Assembly (NCBI GenBank): GCA_023229645.1 | Contig: JALNYU010000004.1 | Location: 124,001-188,000, forward strand | From: Nevskia sp. | Lineage (GTDB): Bacteria; Pseudomonadota; Gammaproteobacteria; Nevskiales; Nevskiaceae | Reading direction: 5' to 3' | Length of the DNA stretch: 64,000 nt | Shown: piece after piece, positions 41,668 to 51,062 of the stretch | Numbering within the stretch: the first letter of the stretch is position 1 | Layout: every line of letters begins with the position of its first letter | Notes under the pieces: model-generated | Seen by the model: the letters and a program-made list of their open reading frames with translations, nothing else | Databases searched by the model: none | Told to the model about the DNA's origin: nothing | Translations under genes and position numbers: made by a program

Positions 41668-42542
41668 GGCATCCCTGACTGTCTTTGTGGTGGTGGCGTC
41701 GCTGCACGTGCCGCAGCGTCAGAGAGCTGATAAACCGTGCGGCCCACCGGCTTAATCAAGTCCGTAGCATGAAAGAAACTCTCGGAGTGCCCAGCAAAGA
41801 AGAGCCCGTCCCTGCTCAACAGCGGCGTAATCCGCTTTAAAATGCTGTATTGCGTTGGTTTATCAAAGTAAATCATTACGTTGCGGCAAAATACGGCGTC
41901 AAACGGCCCACGCAATCCGTAAGAAGGATCCAGTAGATTTAACTGACGGAACGTGATCAGCTGACGTAATTCGTCGATTACCTTGCAATACCCTGCCTGC
42001 GCCCCGGCGCCGCGTCGAAAAAAGCGCTTTAACCGCTCCTGTGACAATTTTTCGACACGCTCCATCGGATAAATACCTTTTGAACACGTCTCAAGGCAGT
42101 TGGTATCGATATCCGTTGCCAAAATTGAAACCGGCGGGCGTAAGGTGCCGAAATGCTCACAGGCGGTAATGGCCAGGGAGTACGGCTCTTCGCCAGTTGA
42201 AGCTGCGGCGCACCAAATCAAAATGTTCTGCTTGTTATGCAAGCCGGCCAAATGCTGATCTAACATTTGAAAATGATGCGATTCCCGGAAGAATGCCGTC
42301 AGATTCGTAGTCAGCGCGTTGGTGAAGTGTTCCCACTCGTCGCCACCCTCGCGTTCCAGCTGATCGAGGTATTCCGCGAACGACGACATGCCGAGCACCC
42401 GCAGTCGGCGCGCAATCCGGCTGTAAACCATGTCCTCCTTGCCACGCGCCAAGGAAATACCGGCGCGCGTACGGATCATGGCGCTAACGCGCTCAAAATC
42501 ACGATCGGTGTAGATGTACTCACGGTCACTTGGCGAAGTCAT
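41649..42542 (-). CDS. cheR: Chemotaxis methyltransferase CheR
   Basis: CheR of 297 residues, which methylates MCP glutamates with SAM. The N-terminal helical domain (about 1-75) precedes the methyltransferase domain. That domain has the TNLTAFFRESHHF motif, including the catalytic Arg, the SAM loop AAASTGEEPYSLA, LATDIDTNCL, and FCRNVMIYFDKPTQ. No clear ribosome site precedes the ATG; the upstream 40 bases are AT-rich. Four of the MCPs upstream end in a pentapeptide suited to CheR tethering. Confidence 0.96.
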   Translation of the reverse strand: MTSPSDREYIYTDRDFERVSAMIRTRAGISLARGKEDMVYSRIARRLRVLGMSSFAEYLDQLEREGGDEWEHFTNALTTNLTAFFRESHHFQMLDQHLAGLHNKQNILIWCAAASTGEEPYSLAITACEHFGTLRPPVSILATDIDTNCLETCSKGIYPMERVEKLSQERLKRFFRRGAGAQAGYCKVIDELRQLITFRQLNLLDPSYGLRGPFDAVFCRNVMIYFDKPTQYSILKRITPLLSRDGLFFAGHSESFFHATDLIKPVGRTVYQLSDAAARAATPPPQRQSGMPCQVQQ

Positions 42543-42786
42543 AATATTTTTATATTCAATTCAAATCGTTATCCGTCGAAATCGAACTTCGGCTGATCCT
42601 TTAGGTTTTCAGCTGCAGGACCTGTACCTGACTGCTGCCGTCAAATACCCGGCTACCGTCGTAGCCGAAACCGACCTCCGCACCAAGCTTGCACTCCTGC
42701 GATAACGGCACCGCCCACGCGGCGCCTTAATCGCGGGAGCGAGATTTATCTTCAAGGACATGGCATGCGCGCGCCTAGGCCGAAGC
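42543..42786. other. Gap between an MCP gene and cheR
   Basis: 244 bases. On the minus strand a stop-to-stop frame of about 40 codons (about 42610-42730) reads like protein (for example KLGAEVGFGYDGSRVFDG) but has no start or ribosome site. It may be a remnant of a lost gene. No promoter or terminator stands out. Confidence 0.3.
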
Positions 42787-45729
42787 TTAGAATTCGGTCC
42801 ACTTCTGCCCGGCGTTCGCGCCCCCCGCAACCGTATATGACCTGCCACTGGCTGCTGGCCGAGGGGCGGCTACTGCCGTCCGCAACGGTGACTTAGGGGC
42901 TTGCCCCGACGAACGCCGTAATGGATAACCTGGCCTTGAAACGGGCTTTTCGGCATCCCGTTCGGCGCTTTCAACGTTTTTCTTCGTATCACCATCGGCA
43001 ACCTTAAACCGACTCACCATCTGTGTCAGGCTATCTGACTGCTGCTCCAATGACGTTGCCGACGCCGACGCTTCCTCGACCAAGGCTGCGTTCTGTTGGG
43101 TGACTTCCTCCATCTGAGCAATCGTCTGATTGACTTGCTCAATACCCTTACTCTGTTCCTGTGACGCTGCACTGATCTCGGCCATGATGTCCGTCACGTG
43201 CTTTACGCTGGCGACAATCTCAGCCATCGTGCTGCCCGCCTGCTCAACCAAAGCAGACCCATTGCCAACCTTTTCGACAGAATCACCGATCAGACTCTTG
43301 ATTTCTTTGGCGGCACCGGCCGAGCGCTGCGCGAGGCTACGAACTTCCGACGCGACAACGGCAAAACCACGCCCTTGCTCACCGGCGCGCGCCGCTTCAA
43401 CCGCAGCGTTCAACGCCAAAATATTAGTTTGGAACGCAATGCCATCAATCACGCTGATGATATCGACGATCTTCTTCGACGATTGATTAATTGCCGACAT
43501 CGTTTGCACTACTTCGCCGACCACTTGGCCGCCTTTCGCCGCCACCTCCGCCGCGCTGATGGCCAACTGATTGGCTTGAATCGCATTGCCGGCATTTTGC
43601 TTCACCGTGCTCGTCAACTCCTCCATCGACGACGCCGTCTGCTCCAGCGACGCCGCTTGCTGTTCGGTACGACTAGAGAGATCCGTGTTGCCTGTAGATA
43701 TTTCCCGAGCTGCGTCGTTAATCGTATCGATCGAAGCTCGAATCTTACCGACGACATCAGCCATGCTCTCAACTAACGAATTTACGCCGCCACACAGATC
43801 GCGCACCGATCCACTCTTGTCGTCAAGCATAACCCTACGCGTCAAATCGCCTTCGCGCGCCGATGTCACTACAAGCTGCGTCTCCGCCACCGCGTGCTGC
43901 AAGGCTTGAACGCCTTTGACTTGCTCGGTAACGTCAGTCGCATACTTGACCACTTTATAAGGCTTCCCTGTGCTGTCGTGAATCGGGTTATAAGAGGCTT
44001 GAATCCATACCTCACGCCCACCCTTGCCAATGCGTTTGTACTGGGCAGCGTCATATTCGCCGCGGCCGAGCCTCTCCCAGAACAGTCGATATTCATTGCT
44101 TTGGCTATAGGCCGCATCAACCAGGCAGCTGTGATGTTGCCCCTTGAGCTCCTCTAGCGTGTAGCCAAGCGTTTTAAGGAAATTTTCATTTGCGTGCAAA
44201 ATACGGCCATCAAGTCCAAATTCAATAACCGCCTGCACGCGGTTGATTGCCGTCATTTGTCCTTCAAGCTCAGCAACATGCTTGTTCTGCTGCTCAACCA
44301 ATGCCAAATCATCGGTAATATCGGCCCACTCCACGGTGAAGCCACAGCGAATATTTTCAGCATTACAAACAACGCTGAATACTTGACCAAAGCTACGCTT
44401 GCCAATCGTCACGACTTTTTTATCAACGCCTTTCAGACGACTCAAATACTCGCGTTGCTGCTCGGGGCTCGAACTTAGAACGTCTAGGCTCGCACCGACA
44501 ATATTCGCCGCGTTAAAGCTCGGCAAGTCTTGTCTTAGATTTGATTCCACCTTTTCAAAGAGGCTCTGCGCTGCCGCGTTTGCATAAACGATCTTGTAAT
44601 CCGAATCGCAGATCAATACGCAGCTTTCTGCCTGATCCAAGGCCTCGCGAATATATTTATTAGCGCTTGCAACGCGCCGTTCTGCGATCGTCCTCTGAAA
44701 TAAGCGATCCTGCATTTCATCCATCGCATGCAATACTTCTCCGGCTTCGTCATTGCTTGTCGCAGCACCCGCAACCACGCGATGCGCGAGGTCGTCATTT
44801 GCAACTGCCACCGCGCCTTCGCGGACAGCCGACAGAGTCCGACGCAACCCCAGATAGAATCCTGCAGCCAAGTAAATCGCGGTCAACAGCGCAAAGACCG
44901 TTACGCCGACGGCAATGCCGCGCTGCCAGGCATAGCTGGCCATACGGTTTTGCACCAGTTGGTCTAAGCTTTCCAACTGTACTCTTGCCAGATTTAAGGT
45001 GGCGGCAAAAGCGCCTTGCAAAGCGACCGGAGCCCCTTTTTTTAGCGCTGCGTCTAGCTCGGCCGCCGTATCAGAGAATTCCGTAAATGCAGGCTTTATC
45101 GGTATTCCCGCGCCAGCGTTCAAAGTATTCAACGAATTAAAGTCGGCACGAACGATGTCTGCCGAACGCTGCAGTTGCTCTCCAAGTACACGTTTCTGCG
45201 TAGCGTCAGCTACCGCCAGCGACACGAGTTGATTCGCGTAGGTCGGCAAGGTACGTATCGCCGATTGCGCTAGAAAATACGTATCGGCGTTCGAATCCAA
45301 CGCCAGATGGGACTGAGTTGAAATGGCGCTCAGCGACGCCAGCAAGGTAAAACCAAGTGCTGCGCTATCTGCCGGCGCGTCTGGCGTTGCGAATGCCGAA
45401 GAATATGCGGTTAGCAGATTCCCGTGGGTAGCATCAAACGCGGCAACGGCCTTGAGCGCTGCATCAAGCCGTCCTTGTGACGCCGCCCGCTCGCCCGGCC
45501 CGGCTAATATTGTCGTCTGCCGATCTTGAAGTGCATTTAGCACTACTTTTGAATATTCGATGCCGACGCGCTCTGACGAAAGCGTCGCCATCGAACTATT
45601 AATATGCTGCACCACCACCGCCAGCAAGCCGACCCCAGCAACAGACGTAATTGCGATTAACGCTGAAAACTTCTGCTTAAACGTGAACTTCGCCATGAGC
45701 CGTACGAGCGGCGCAATTAACATTTCCAT
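42787..45729 (-). CDS. Methyl-accepting chemotaxis protein with two PAS domains
   Basis: A 980-residue chemoreceptor. TM1 (about 20-40) and TM2 (about 275-300) bracket a helical periplasmic domain of about 230 residues. HAMP follows. Two PAS-like domains lie near 360-470 and 490-605; the second has the Aer-like stretch GKGGREVWIQASYNPI. After another HAMP-like unit comes the MCP domain with EEARAGEQGRGF-type tip sequence (AFQTNILALNAAVEAARAG). The C-terminus ends in KWTEF, a CheR/CheB tether type. I start at the ATG at 45729, four bases after GAGGTG; an outer start at 45750 is less likely. PAS ligands are not evident. Confidence 0.92.
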   Translation of the reverse strand: MEMLIAPLVRLMAKFTFKQKFSALIAITSVAGVGLLAVVVQHINSSMATLSSERVGIEYSKVVLNALQDRQTTILAGPGERAASQGRLDAALKAVAAFDATHGNLLTAYSSAFATPDAPADSAALGFTLLASLSAISTQSHLALDSNADTYFLAQSAIRTLPTYANQLVSLAVADATQKRVLGEQLQRSADIVRADFNSLNTLNAGAGIPIKPAFTEFSDTAAELDAALKKGAPVALQGAFAATLNLARVQLESLDQLVQNRMASYAWQRGIAVGVTVFALLTAIYLAAGFYLGLRRTLSAVREGAVAVANDDLAHRVVAGAATSNDEAGEVLHAMDEMQDRLFQRTIAERRVASANKYIREALDQAESCVLICDSDYKIVYANAAAQSLFEKVESNLRQDLPSFNAANIVGASLDVLSSSPEQQREYLSRLKGVDKKVVTIGKRSFGQVFSVVCNAENIRCGFTVEWADITDDLALVEQQNKHVAELEGQMTAINRVQAVIEFGLDGRILHANENFLKTLGYTLEELKGQHHSCLVDAAYSQSNEYRLFWERLGRGEYDAAQYKRIGKGGREVWIQASYNPIHDSTGKPYKVVKYATDVTEQVKGVQALQHAVAETQLVVTSAREGDLTRRVMLDDKSGSVRDLCGGVNSLVESMADVVGKIRASIDTINDAAREISTGNTDLSSRTEQQAASLEQTASSMEELTSTVKQNAGNAIQANQLAISAAEVAAKGGQVVGEVVQTMSAINQSSKKIVDIISVIDGIAFQTNILALNAAVEAARAGEQGRGFAVVASEVRSLAQRSAGAAKEIKSLIGDSVEKVGNGSALVEQAGSTMAEIVASVKHVTDIMAEISAASQEQSKGIEQVNQTIAQMEEVTQQNAALVEEASASATSLEQQSDSLTQMVSRFKVADGDTKKNVESAERDAEKPVSRPGYPLRRSSGQAPKSPLRTAVAAPRPAASGRSYTVAGGANAGQKWTEF

Positions 45730-45844
45730 ATGACACCTCATAAGCAGCACTTACACCGTGGATACAAATGACGTCTGTCATGAGCCGGTTGAAAGCATCA
45801 ATGACAAACGTCTGCACACGCGGCATATCACTGCTTACGCCGCG

Positions 45845-48376
45845 TCAAAACTCCTGTAATCGCTCCCCACGCGCATTCACACGCAGCGGTCGTGAATCAC
45901 CCGCCCTGTAACCAGATGACCGAGCTCCATCTTTATGACTGGACGCTGATTTCGCCGCGTCATTCGCCTTCGAATTCCGAAATGCAGCCGTATCGCGCTG
46001 TGCCGGCAACACGATCGCTTTCTCACTGGTATCGTTTGTCAGTGTGTAAAGAGAAATGGCATCGGCCAGACTATCGGCCTGTTCTTCCATGCTCCGTGCC
46101 GCAGCCGATGCTTGCTCGACCAACGCGGCGTTCTGCTGCGTCACTTCGTCCATCTGCGTAATCGTCTGGTTGACCTGTTCGATCCCCTGACTTTGTTCCT
46201 GCGACGCAGCGCTGATTTCCGACATGATGTCCGTCACTCGCTTCACGCTGGTCACGATTTCGTCCATCGTCTTGCCGGCCTGCTCGACCAACAATGTGCC
46301 GTTGCCGACTTTCTCAACCGAGTCGCTGATCAAGCCTTTAATCTCTTTCGCCGCACCAGCCGAGCGCTGGGCCAGGCTGCGCACTTCCGCTGCCACCACC
46401 GCAAAGCCACGGCCTTGCTCACCCGCCCGGGCTGCTTCTACCGCCGCATTCAACGCCAAGATGTTGGTTTGGAATGCGATGCCGTCAATCACGCTGATGA
46501 TGTCGACAATCTTCTTCGACGATTCGTTGATCGACGCCATTGTCGTTACCACTTCACCCACTACGCGGCCACCTTTCGAGGCAACGTCGCCGGCGCCGAT
46601 GGCAAGCTGATTCGCTTGCTTGGCGTTCTCAGCGTTCTGCCGAACCGTGCTGGTCAGCTCTTCCATCGACGACGCCGTTTCTTCCAGCGATGCCGCCTGC
46701 TGTTCCGTACGGCCAGAGAGATCGCTGTTGCCAACGCTGATCTCGCGCGCGGCGCTGCGGATCGTGCCGACGGATTCACCGAACTGGTTCAACACGCTGT
46801 TCATACTCTCGACCAGTGCATTAATGCCTTCGCAGAGGTCATGCACCGGCCCGGACATCTCATCCAACTTGATTCGATGCGTCAGGTCGCCGGTCTTGGC
46901 AGCAGAGACCACATCACGTGCTTGATGCACGGCTTCCTGCAACACGGTGCTCGCGTTCACTGAAGCGGTAATATCGGTCAGACAGGCGACGGCTCGATAC
47001 ATCTTCCCGTGCTCGTCAGTAATCGGGCTATACGATGTCTGAACCCAAATAATGTCGCCCGTTTTGGTGACACGCTTGTATTGACCAATGTGTGATTCGC
47101 CAACAGCCATTTTTTTCCATAGCGCTTCATAATCACCGCTACGGTAGTAGGACTCATCAACGAATTTCGCGTGGTCCGCGTTTAATATTTCCTCAAGTTG
47201 ATAGCCGAATGTTTCGAGAAAACTTTTATTAGCAGCAACGAGCTTGCGGTCAGCATCGAACTCAACAACGCCTTGGGTCTTTCCGATTGCTTCAAGTCGA
47301 CCAGAAAACTCTGCAGCGCGCTGCTTTTCTTCGTCCGACATCCGATTAAGTGTATTGCTACTATCAATCAGGCGCCGTTGCATTTCCTTAACGGCAGTCA
47401 ATACATGGCTGATCTCATCACGCGTGTTAATCTCAACGGCGTAATCAAGTCGGCCTTCGGCAATCGCGTTGGTGGCGTTGATCGCGACAGACAGACCGCG
47501 ATGAATACTTCTGTAGATAAACAACAAAAGCAAACTCGACAGAATTAGGCAGATAGCCGTGGCGCCAACGTCCAACGCAAGATTTAGCAATGCTTTATCG
47601 ATGCGCTTTTTCAACAAGAGATCCAACTGCTCAAGATCCGCTCGCGCGACTTTCAGCATCGCCAGCGCGGCCGTTTTAATGGTGGTACCAGTAACATTGC
47701 CAACCAATATCTGCTTATCAGCGTCGCCGCTTTCCACGTACAGCGGACCCAATACATCAGCCAACCCAGGACTCTTTTTGAGCACTTTCTCGTAGTTGCC
47801 GATAATTGTGCCGGATAGCGACTTCATATCCCGAAGCAACAATGCTTGTTGATCCACTTCCGACAGGTAAATTTGAACCGAGCGCTCGGCGTACTGAGGC
47901 AGCCGATGGGTAACGCTATCCATCAGATAAAAAGTGTCGATTTCAGGATCGAGTGTTAAGCCGGACCCATCCGCTATCTCGCCCAGCAGCATGAGCAAGC
48001 CTTCGCCCATCGTATCGGGGCTATTGACATCGATAGCCCCAGATGCCTCTTTTAACCCGAATTTTTGGTCGTACTGCTCACGCATTTGAGTTAGCTGTTG
48101 AACCGAGTCCTGTAATTGCTTTCGTAAATCTTCCTTGTCGCCTTCGTCTGCCAATAAAAGCGTTTGCAAAACATCGTAGACGTCTAAAACGGCGCGCACA
48201 TAAGCCACACCTTCTCGCTCGTTCCGCGACGCCGACACCTCTTGCTTACCTTGAACGACCACAACACCTAACAAGGGAATCGTTATCAGTAAGAAAATGC
48301 AGCCAACTAGAATAAATTTTCGAGCAAATGACAAATTGCCAATAACGTCTTCCAGCTTTGAAAATGCCTTTTTCAT
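45845..48376 (-). CDS. Methyl-accepting chemotaxis protein with one PAS domain
   Basis: An 843-residue chemoreceptor. TM1 (about 20-42) and TM2 (about 258-285) flank a mostly helical periplasmic domain. HAMP (about 285-335) leads to a PAS domain (about 350-465) with VTKTGDIIWVQTSYSPITDE, close in sequence to the second PAS of the next MCP downstream. The signalling domain follows (about 530-750), with the tip AFQTNILALNAAVEAARAG, and the C-terminus is ERLQEF, a weaker pentapeptide. A 620-base part of the signalling domain is nearly identical in DNA to that of the MCP at 52914. The upstream gap has two small hairpins. Confidence 0.92.
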   Translation of the reverse strand: MKKAFSKLEDVIGNLSFARKFILVGCIFLLITIPLLGVVVVQGKQEVSASRNEREGVAYVRAVLDVYDVLQTLLLADEGDKEDLRKQLQDSVQQLTQMREQYDQKFGLKEASGAIDVNSPDTMGEGLLMLLGEIADGSGLTLDPEIDTFYLMDSVTHRLPQYAERSVQIYLSEVDQQALLLRDMKSLSGTIIGNYEKVLKKSPGLADVLGPLYVESGDADKQILVGNVTGTTIKTAALAMLKVARADLEQLDLLLKKRIDKALLNLALDVGATAICLILSSLLLLFIYRSIHRGLSVAINATNAIAEGRLDYAVEINTRDEISHVLTAVKEMQRRLIDSSNTLNRMSDEEKQRAAEFSGRLEAIGKTQGVVEFDADRKLVAANKSFLETFGYQLEEILNADHAKFVDESYYRSGDYEALWKKMAVGESHIGQYKRVTKTGDIIWVQTSYSPITDEHGKMYRAVACLTDITASVNASTVLQEAVHQARDVVSAAKTGDLTHRIKLDEMSGPVHDLCEGINALVESMNSVLNQFGESVGTIRSAAREISVGNSDLSGRTEQQAASLEETASSMEELTSTVRQNAENAKQANQLAIGAGDVASKGGRVVGEVVTTMASINESSKKIVDIISVIDGIAFQTNILALNAAVEAARAGEQGRGFAVVAAEVRSLAQRSAGAAKEIKGLISDSVEKVGNGTLLVEQAGKTMDEIVTSVKRVTDIMSEISAASQEQSQGIEQVNQTITQMDEVTQQNAALVEQASAAARSMEEQADSLADAISLYTLTNDTSEKAIVLPAQRDTAAFRNSKANDAAKSASSHKDGARSSGYRAGDSRPLRVNARGERLQEF

Positions 48377-48558
48377 TTCTTACAACCCCTGAGCGTATGT
48401 CTTGCTTATTTAGTATTTGCAGCTACAGCTATTTACTTCGTTTTAGTACGGGACGACCCTGCGTATATTCGCAGTGATGAACATCCTATTGCAGGATCAT
48501 TTAGTGTTTTGAGTTTTAGCAATTACTCCCGAAACAATATATTTATGATCCAAAAGAG

Positions 48559-50970
48559 TTATGCCGCTTCCGCCGACAGATCGCCCTGAGCGCGCTGAAA
48601 CAACGCATCGGCCGATCTGCTAGCTTCATGCGAATTTCTAATTGACTTAGCCGTCTGCAGTGTAAAGATCGAAACCGAACTCGTTAATTGTTTGGCTTGC
48701 TCTTCCATACCGTGTGCCGATGTCGATGCCTCCTCGACCAGCGCTGCATTTTGCTGCGTGACCTCGTCCATCTGCGTAATGGTCCGCGTAACCTGCTCGA
48801 TGCCCTGGCTCTGTTCCTGCGAGGCCGCACTGATCTCGGACATAATGTCGGTGACCCGCTTTACGCTGGTCACAATCTCGTCCATCGTTTTGCCAGCCTG
48901 CTCCACCAACAAGGTACCGTTGCCGACTTTCTCAACCGAATCGCTGATCAAGCCTTTAATCTCTTTCGCCGCGCCAGCCGAGCGCTGCGCTAGGCTGCGC
49001 ACTTCCGCTGCCACCACCGCAAAGCCACGGCCTTGCTCACCCGCCCGGGCTGCTTCTACAGCAGCATTTAAGGCCAGAATGTTGGTTTGGAATGCGATGC
49101 CGTCAATCACACTGATGATGTCGACGATCTTCTTCGACGATTCGTTGATCGACGCCATCGTCGTTACCACTTCACCCACCACGCGGCCGCCCTTCGAGGC
49201 GACATCGCCGGCGCCGATTGCCAGCTGATTCGCCTGCTTGGCGTTCTCAGCGTTCTGCCGAACCGTGCTGGTTAGCTCTTCCATCGATGACGCTGTTTCT
49301 TTCAACGAAACGGCTTGTTGCTTGGTACGTCCCGAGAGATCGCGGTTACCTTCAGCGATATCGCGCGCACCGGCATTTATTGAGTCGGACGCCAATTTAA
49401 TTTGATTGACGATATCGGTGAGCTGCTCAACTGTACCGTTCGCATCGTCACGTAAGCGCCCGAAGATACCGCGAAAATCTCCCGTCATTTTTTGAGTAAG
49501 ATCGCCGCGCGCGAGCGCAGCGAGCACCGCCATCACGTCTTCTAATCCGGTGGAGTTAATTTCCATAAGGCGGTTTAGCCCAGTAACCATCTCTCGGAAT
49601 TCAAACTGATACCGTGATGCGTCACCACGAACACTGAAATTACCCTCGGTGGCAGCGGAAACCATATTCTTGATTTCATTGTTTATACCGAGCAAGTTGC
49701 ATTTAGCAGTATCCATTGCCTCGGTAATATTGGCCTCCTTGCCTGGCAGGCGATCCATGTCTTGCGAAAGGTCACCTACGGCATATTGCTGAATCAATTC
49801 GGCAAGACGCTGTTTAATTCGGATATGGGATGAGACTAAATCGTTTTTATCCTGCGCGATCTGCCCGAATATTCCTGGGTAATTCCCTGCATCAATTTTT
49901 TTATCCACCCACCCTTCGGCATGCTGCTTGGCAATTTCTTTCTGTGCGCCGATAAAACCATTTAGTAAATTAACAACCTTTTGAATGGAATTTAAAAGAC
50001 GCCCTGTTTCATCCGTTGCCGTGGAGTTGATTTGGATGTCAAGATTCCCTTGCGCAACCAGCTCAGCTGCAGTCACCGCCATCACCAAATTTCGTTGCAT
50101 CCCACGATAAAATGCGGCGAGCACCAGCGTTACAAATAGTCCTCCGAATACAGTCAAGGCAATAACCACGCCAAGATGACGGGTGTAGGAATCGATGCGC
50201 GACTTCAACAAGAAATCGAGCTTCTGCAGCTGCATTTGGGCTGCTACAACTGCCGCTGACGATGCATCTGTAATAGCCGCATCAGAATAATCACCGCTGA
50301 TAACACGTTGACCGGCACTATCGACTTTATCCAATACAGTCTTCAATGCCGATGCAATTGTGGGATTGACGACATCTATCTTCTTATAATTGTTTGATAT
50401 GGTCGCCGAAAAATTTTTAATGTCATGCGATAGCAAGGGCCGCAAGTCGACGTTAGCATCAGAAAGCCGCAACGCGGCGTCTGAATACGACAACAAACGT
50501 TGCGTAACAGAGTCCATCAAATAATAAGTATCTTGTTCCGGGTCAAGTGTCAGGTTTGAGGCATCTGCGACGTCGCTCATCAGCGATAACAACGCAGGCG
50601 TTATCACTTCCAGATTGTCGGCTTTGATCCTGTTCGATAGTTTTGCGGTACCAAATACGGCGTCGTAACGTGCCGCCTGCTCGCGTAACTTCGCTACTGC
50701 TTTTTCGATGGCAGCCTGCTTTTGTTCACGATCTTGCTCAGGCGCTAGGCGCCAGCCAGCAACTGCCTCATAGGTGTCGAGCACAGCGTGCAAGTAGCTA
50801 ACGCCGGAACGCTCTTTGTTTGAAAATGTAATCTTGGCGCCTACTTCGCTGCCGATGATCGTCACCAACCAGGCTACTGTGATGCCAAGAACACCCGTCA
50901 GCAGAAAAAACTTACGCGCAAACGTCAATTTGCCCAAATAATTTTCGACTTGCAATAACACAGTTTTCAT
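48559..50970 (-). CDS. Methyl-accepting chemotaxis protein with repeated HAMP units
   Basis: An 803-residue chemoreceptor. TM1 (about 15-40) and TM2 (about 255-280) enclose a helical sensor domain. The cytoplasmic part starts with HAMP and continues with several HAMP-like helical units (for example NEIKNMVSAATEGNFSVRGD and LDVMAVLAALARGDLTQKMTGDF-type segments). The MCP domain follows (about 540-780). I start it at the ATG at 50970, with GGAG nine bases before; a 14-residue longer frame is unlikely. It alone of the five large MCPs lacks the C-terminal x-x-x-E-F pentapeptide (it ends DLSAEAA), so it may rely on neighbouring receptors for methylation. Confidence 0.92.
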   Translation of the reverse strand: MKTVLLQVENYLGKLTFARKFFLLTGVLGITVAWLVTIIGSEVGAKITFSNKERSGVSYLHAVLDTYEAVAGWRLAPEQDREQKQAAIEKAVAKLREQAARYDAVFGTAKLSNRIKADNLEVITPALLSLMSDVADASNLTLDPEQDTYYLMDSVTQRLLSYSDAALRLSDANVDLRPLLSHDIKNFSATISNNYKKIDVVNPTIASALKTVLDKVDSAGQRVISGDYSDAAITDASSAAVVAAQMQLQKLDFLLKSRIDSYTRHLGVVIALTVFGGLFVTLVLAAFYRGMQRNLVMAVTAAELVAQGNLDIQINSTATDETGRLLNSIQKVVNLLNGFIGAQKEIAKQHAEGWVDKKIDAGNYPGIFGQIAQDKNDLVSSHIRIKQRLAELIQQYAVGDLSQDMDRLPGKEANITEAMDTAKCNLLGINNEIKNMVSAATEGNFSVRGDASRYQFEFREMVTGLNRLMEINSTGLEDVMAVLAALARGDLTQKMTGDFRGIFGRLRDDANGTVEQLTDIVNQIKLASDSINAGARDIAEGNRDLSGRTKQQAVSLKETASSMEELTSTVRQNAENAKQANQLAIGAGDVASKGGRVVGEVVTTMASINESSKKIVDIISVIDGIAFQTNILALNAAVEAARAGEQGRGFAVVAAEVRSLAQRSAGAAKEIKGLISDSVEKVGNGTLLVEQAGKTMDEIVTSVKRVTDIMSEISAASQEQSQGIEQVTRTITQMDEVTQQNAALVEEASTSAHGMEEQAKQLTSSVSIFTLQTAKSIRNSHEASRSADALFQRAQGDLSAEAA

Positions 50971-51062
50971 GTGCCAAACTCCGTTTAATACGCACGTGAC
51001 AACCCTGAGCAAGTGGCCATATTTTTTTGGGCATGGACCAGCCTCTTATGTGAAGACTACAA

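Noticed and set aside
46112..46963. Long plus-strand frames opposite the MCP genes (also at 43198, 48692, 53181 and others)
   Set aside because: They mirror the conserved signalling domain, give His/Arg-rich sequence, and recur only because the MCP domain recurs.
49375..49386. A 12-base match to the end of the 95-bp palindromic elements, inside an MCP gene
   Set aside because: It falls in a coding frame, has no second arm, and is best explained by chance.
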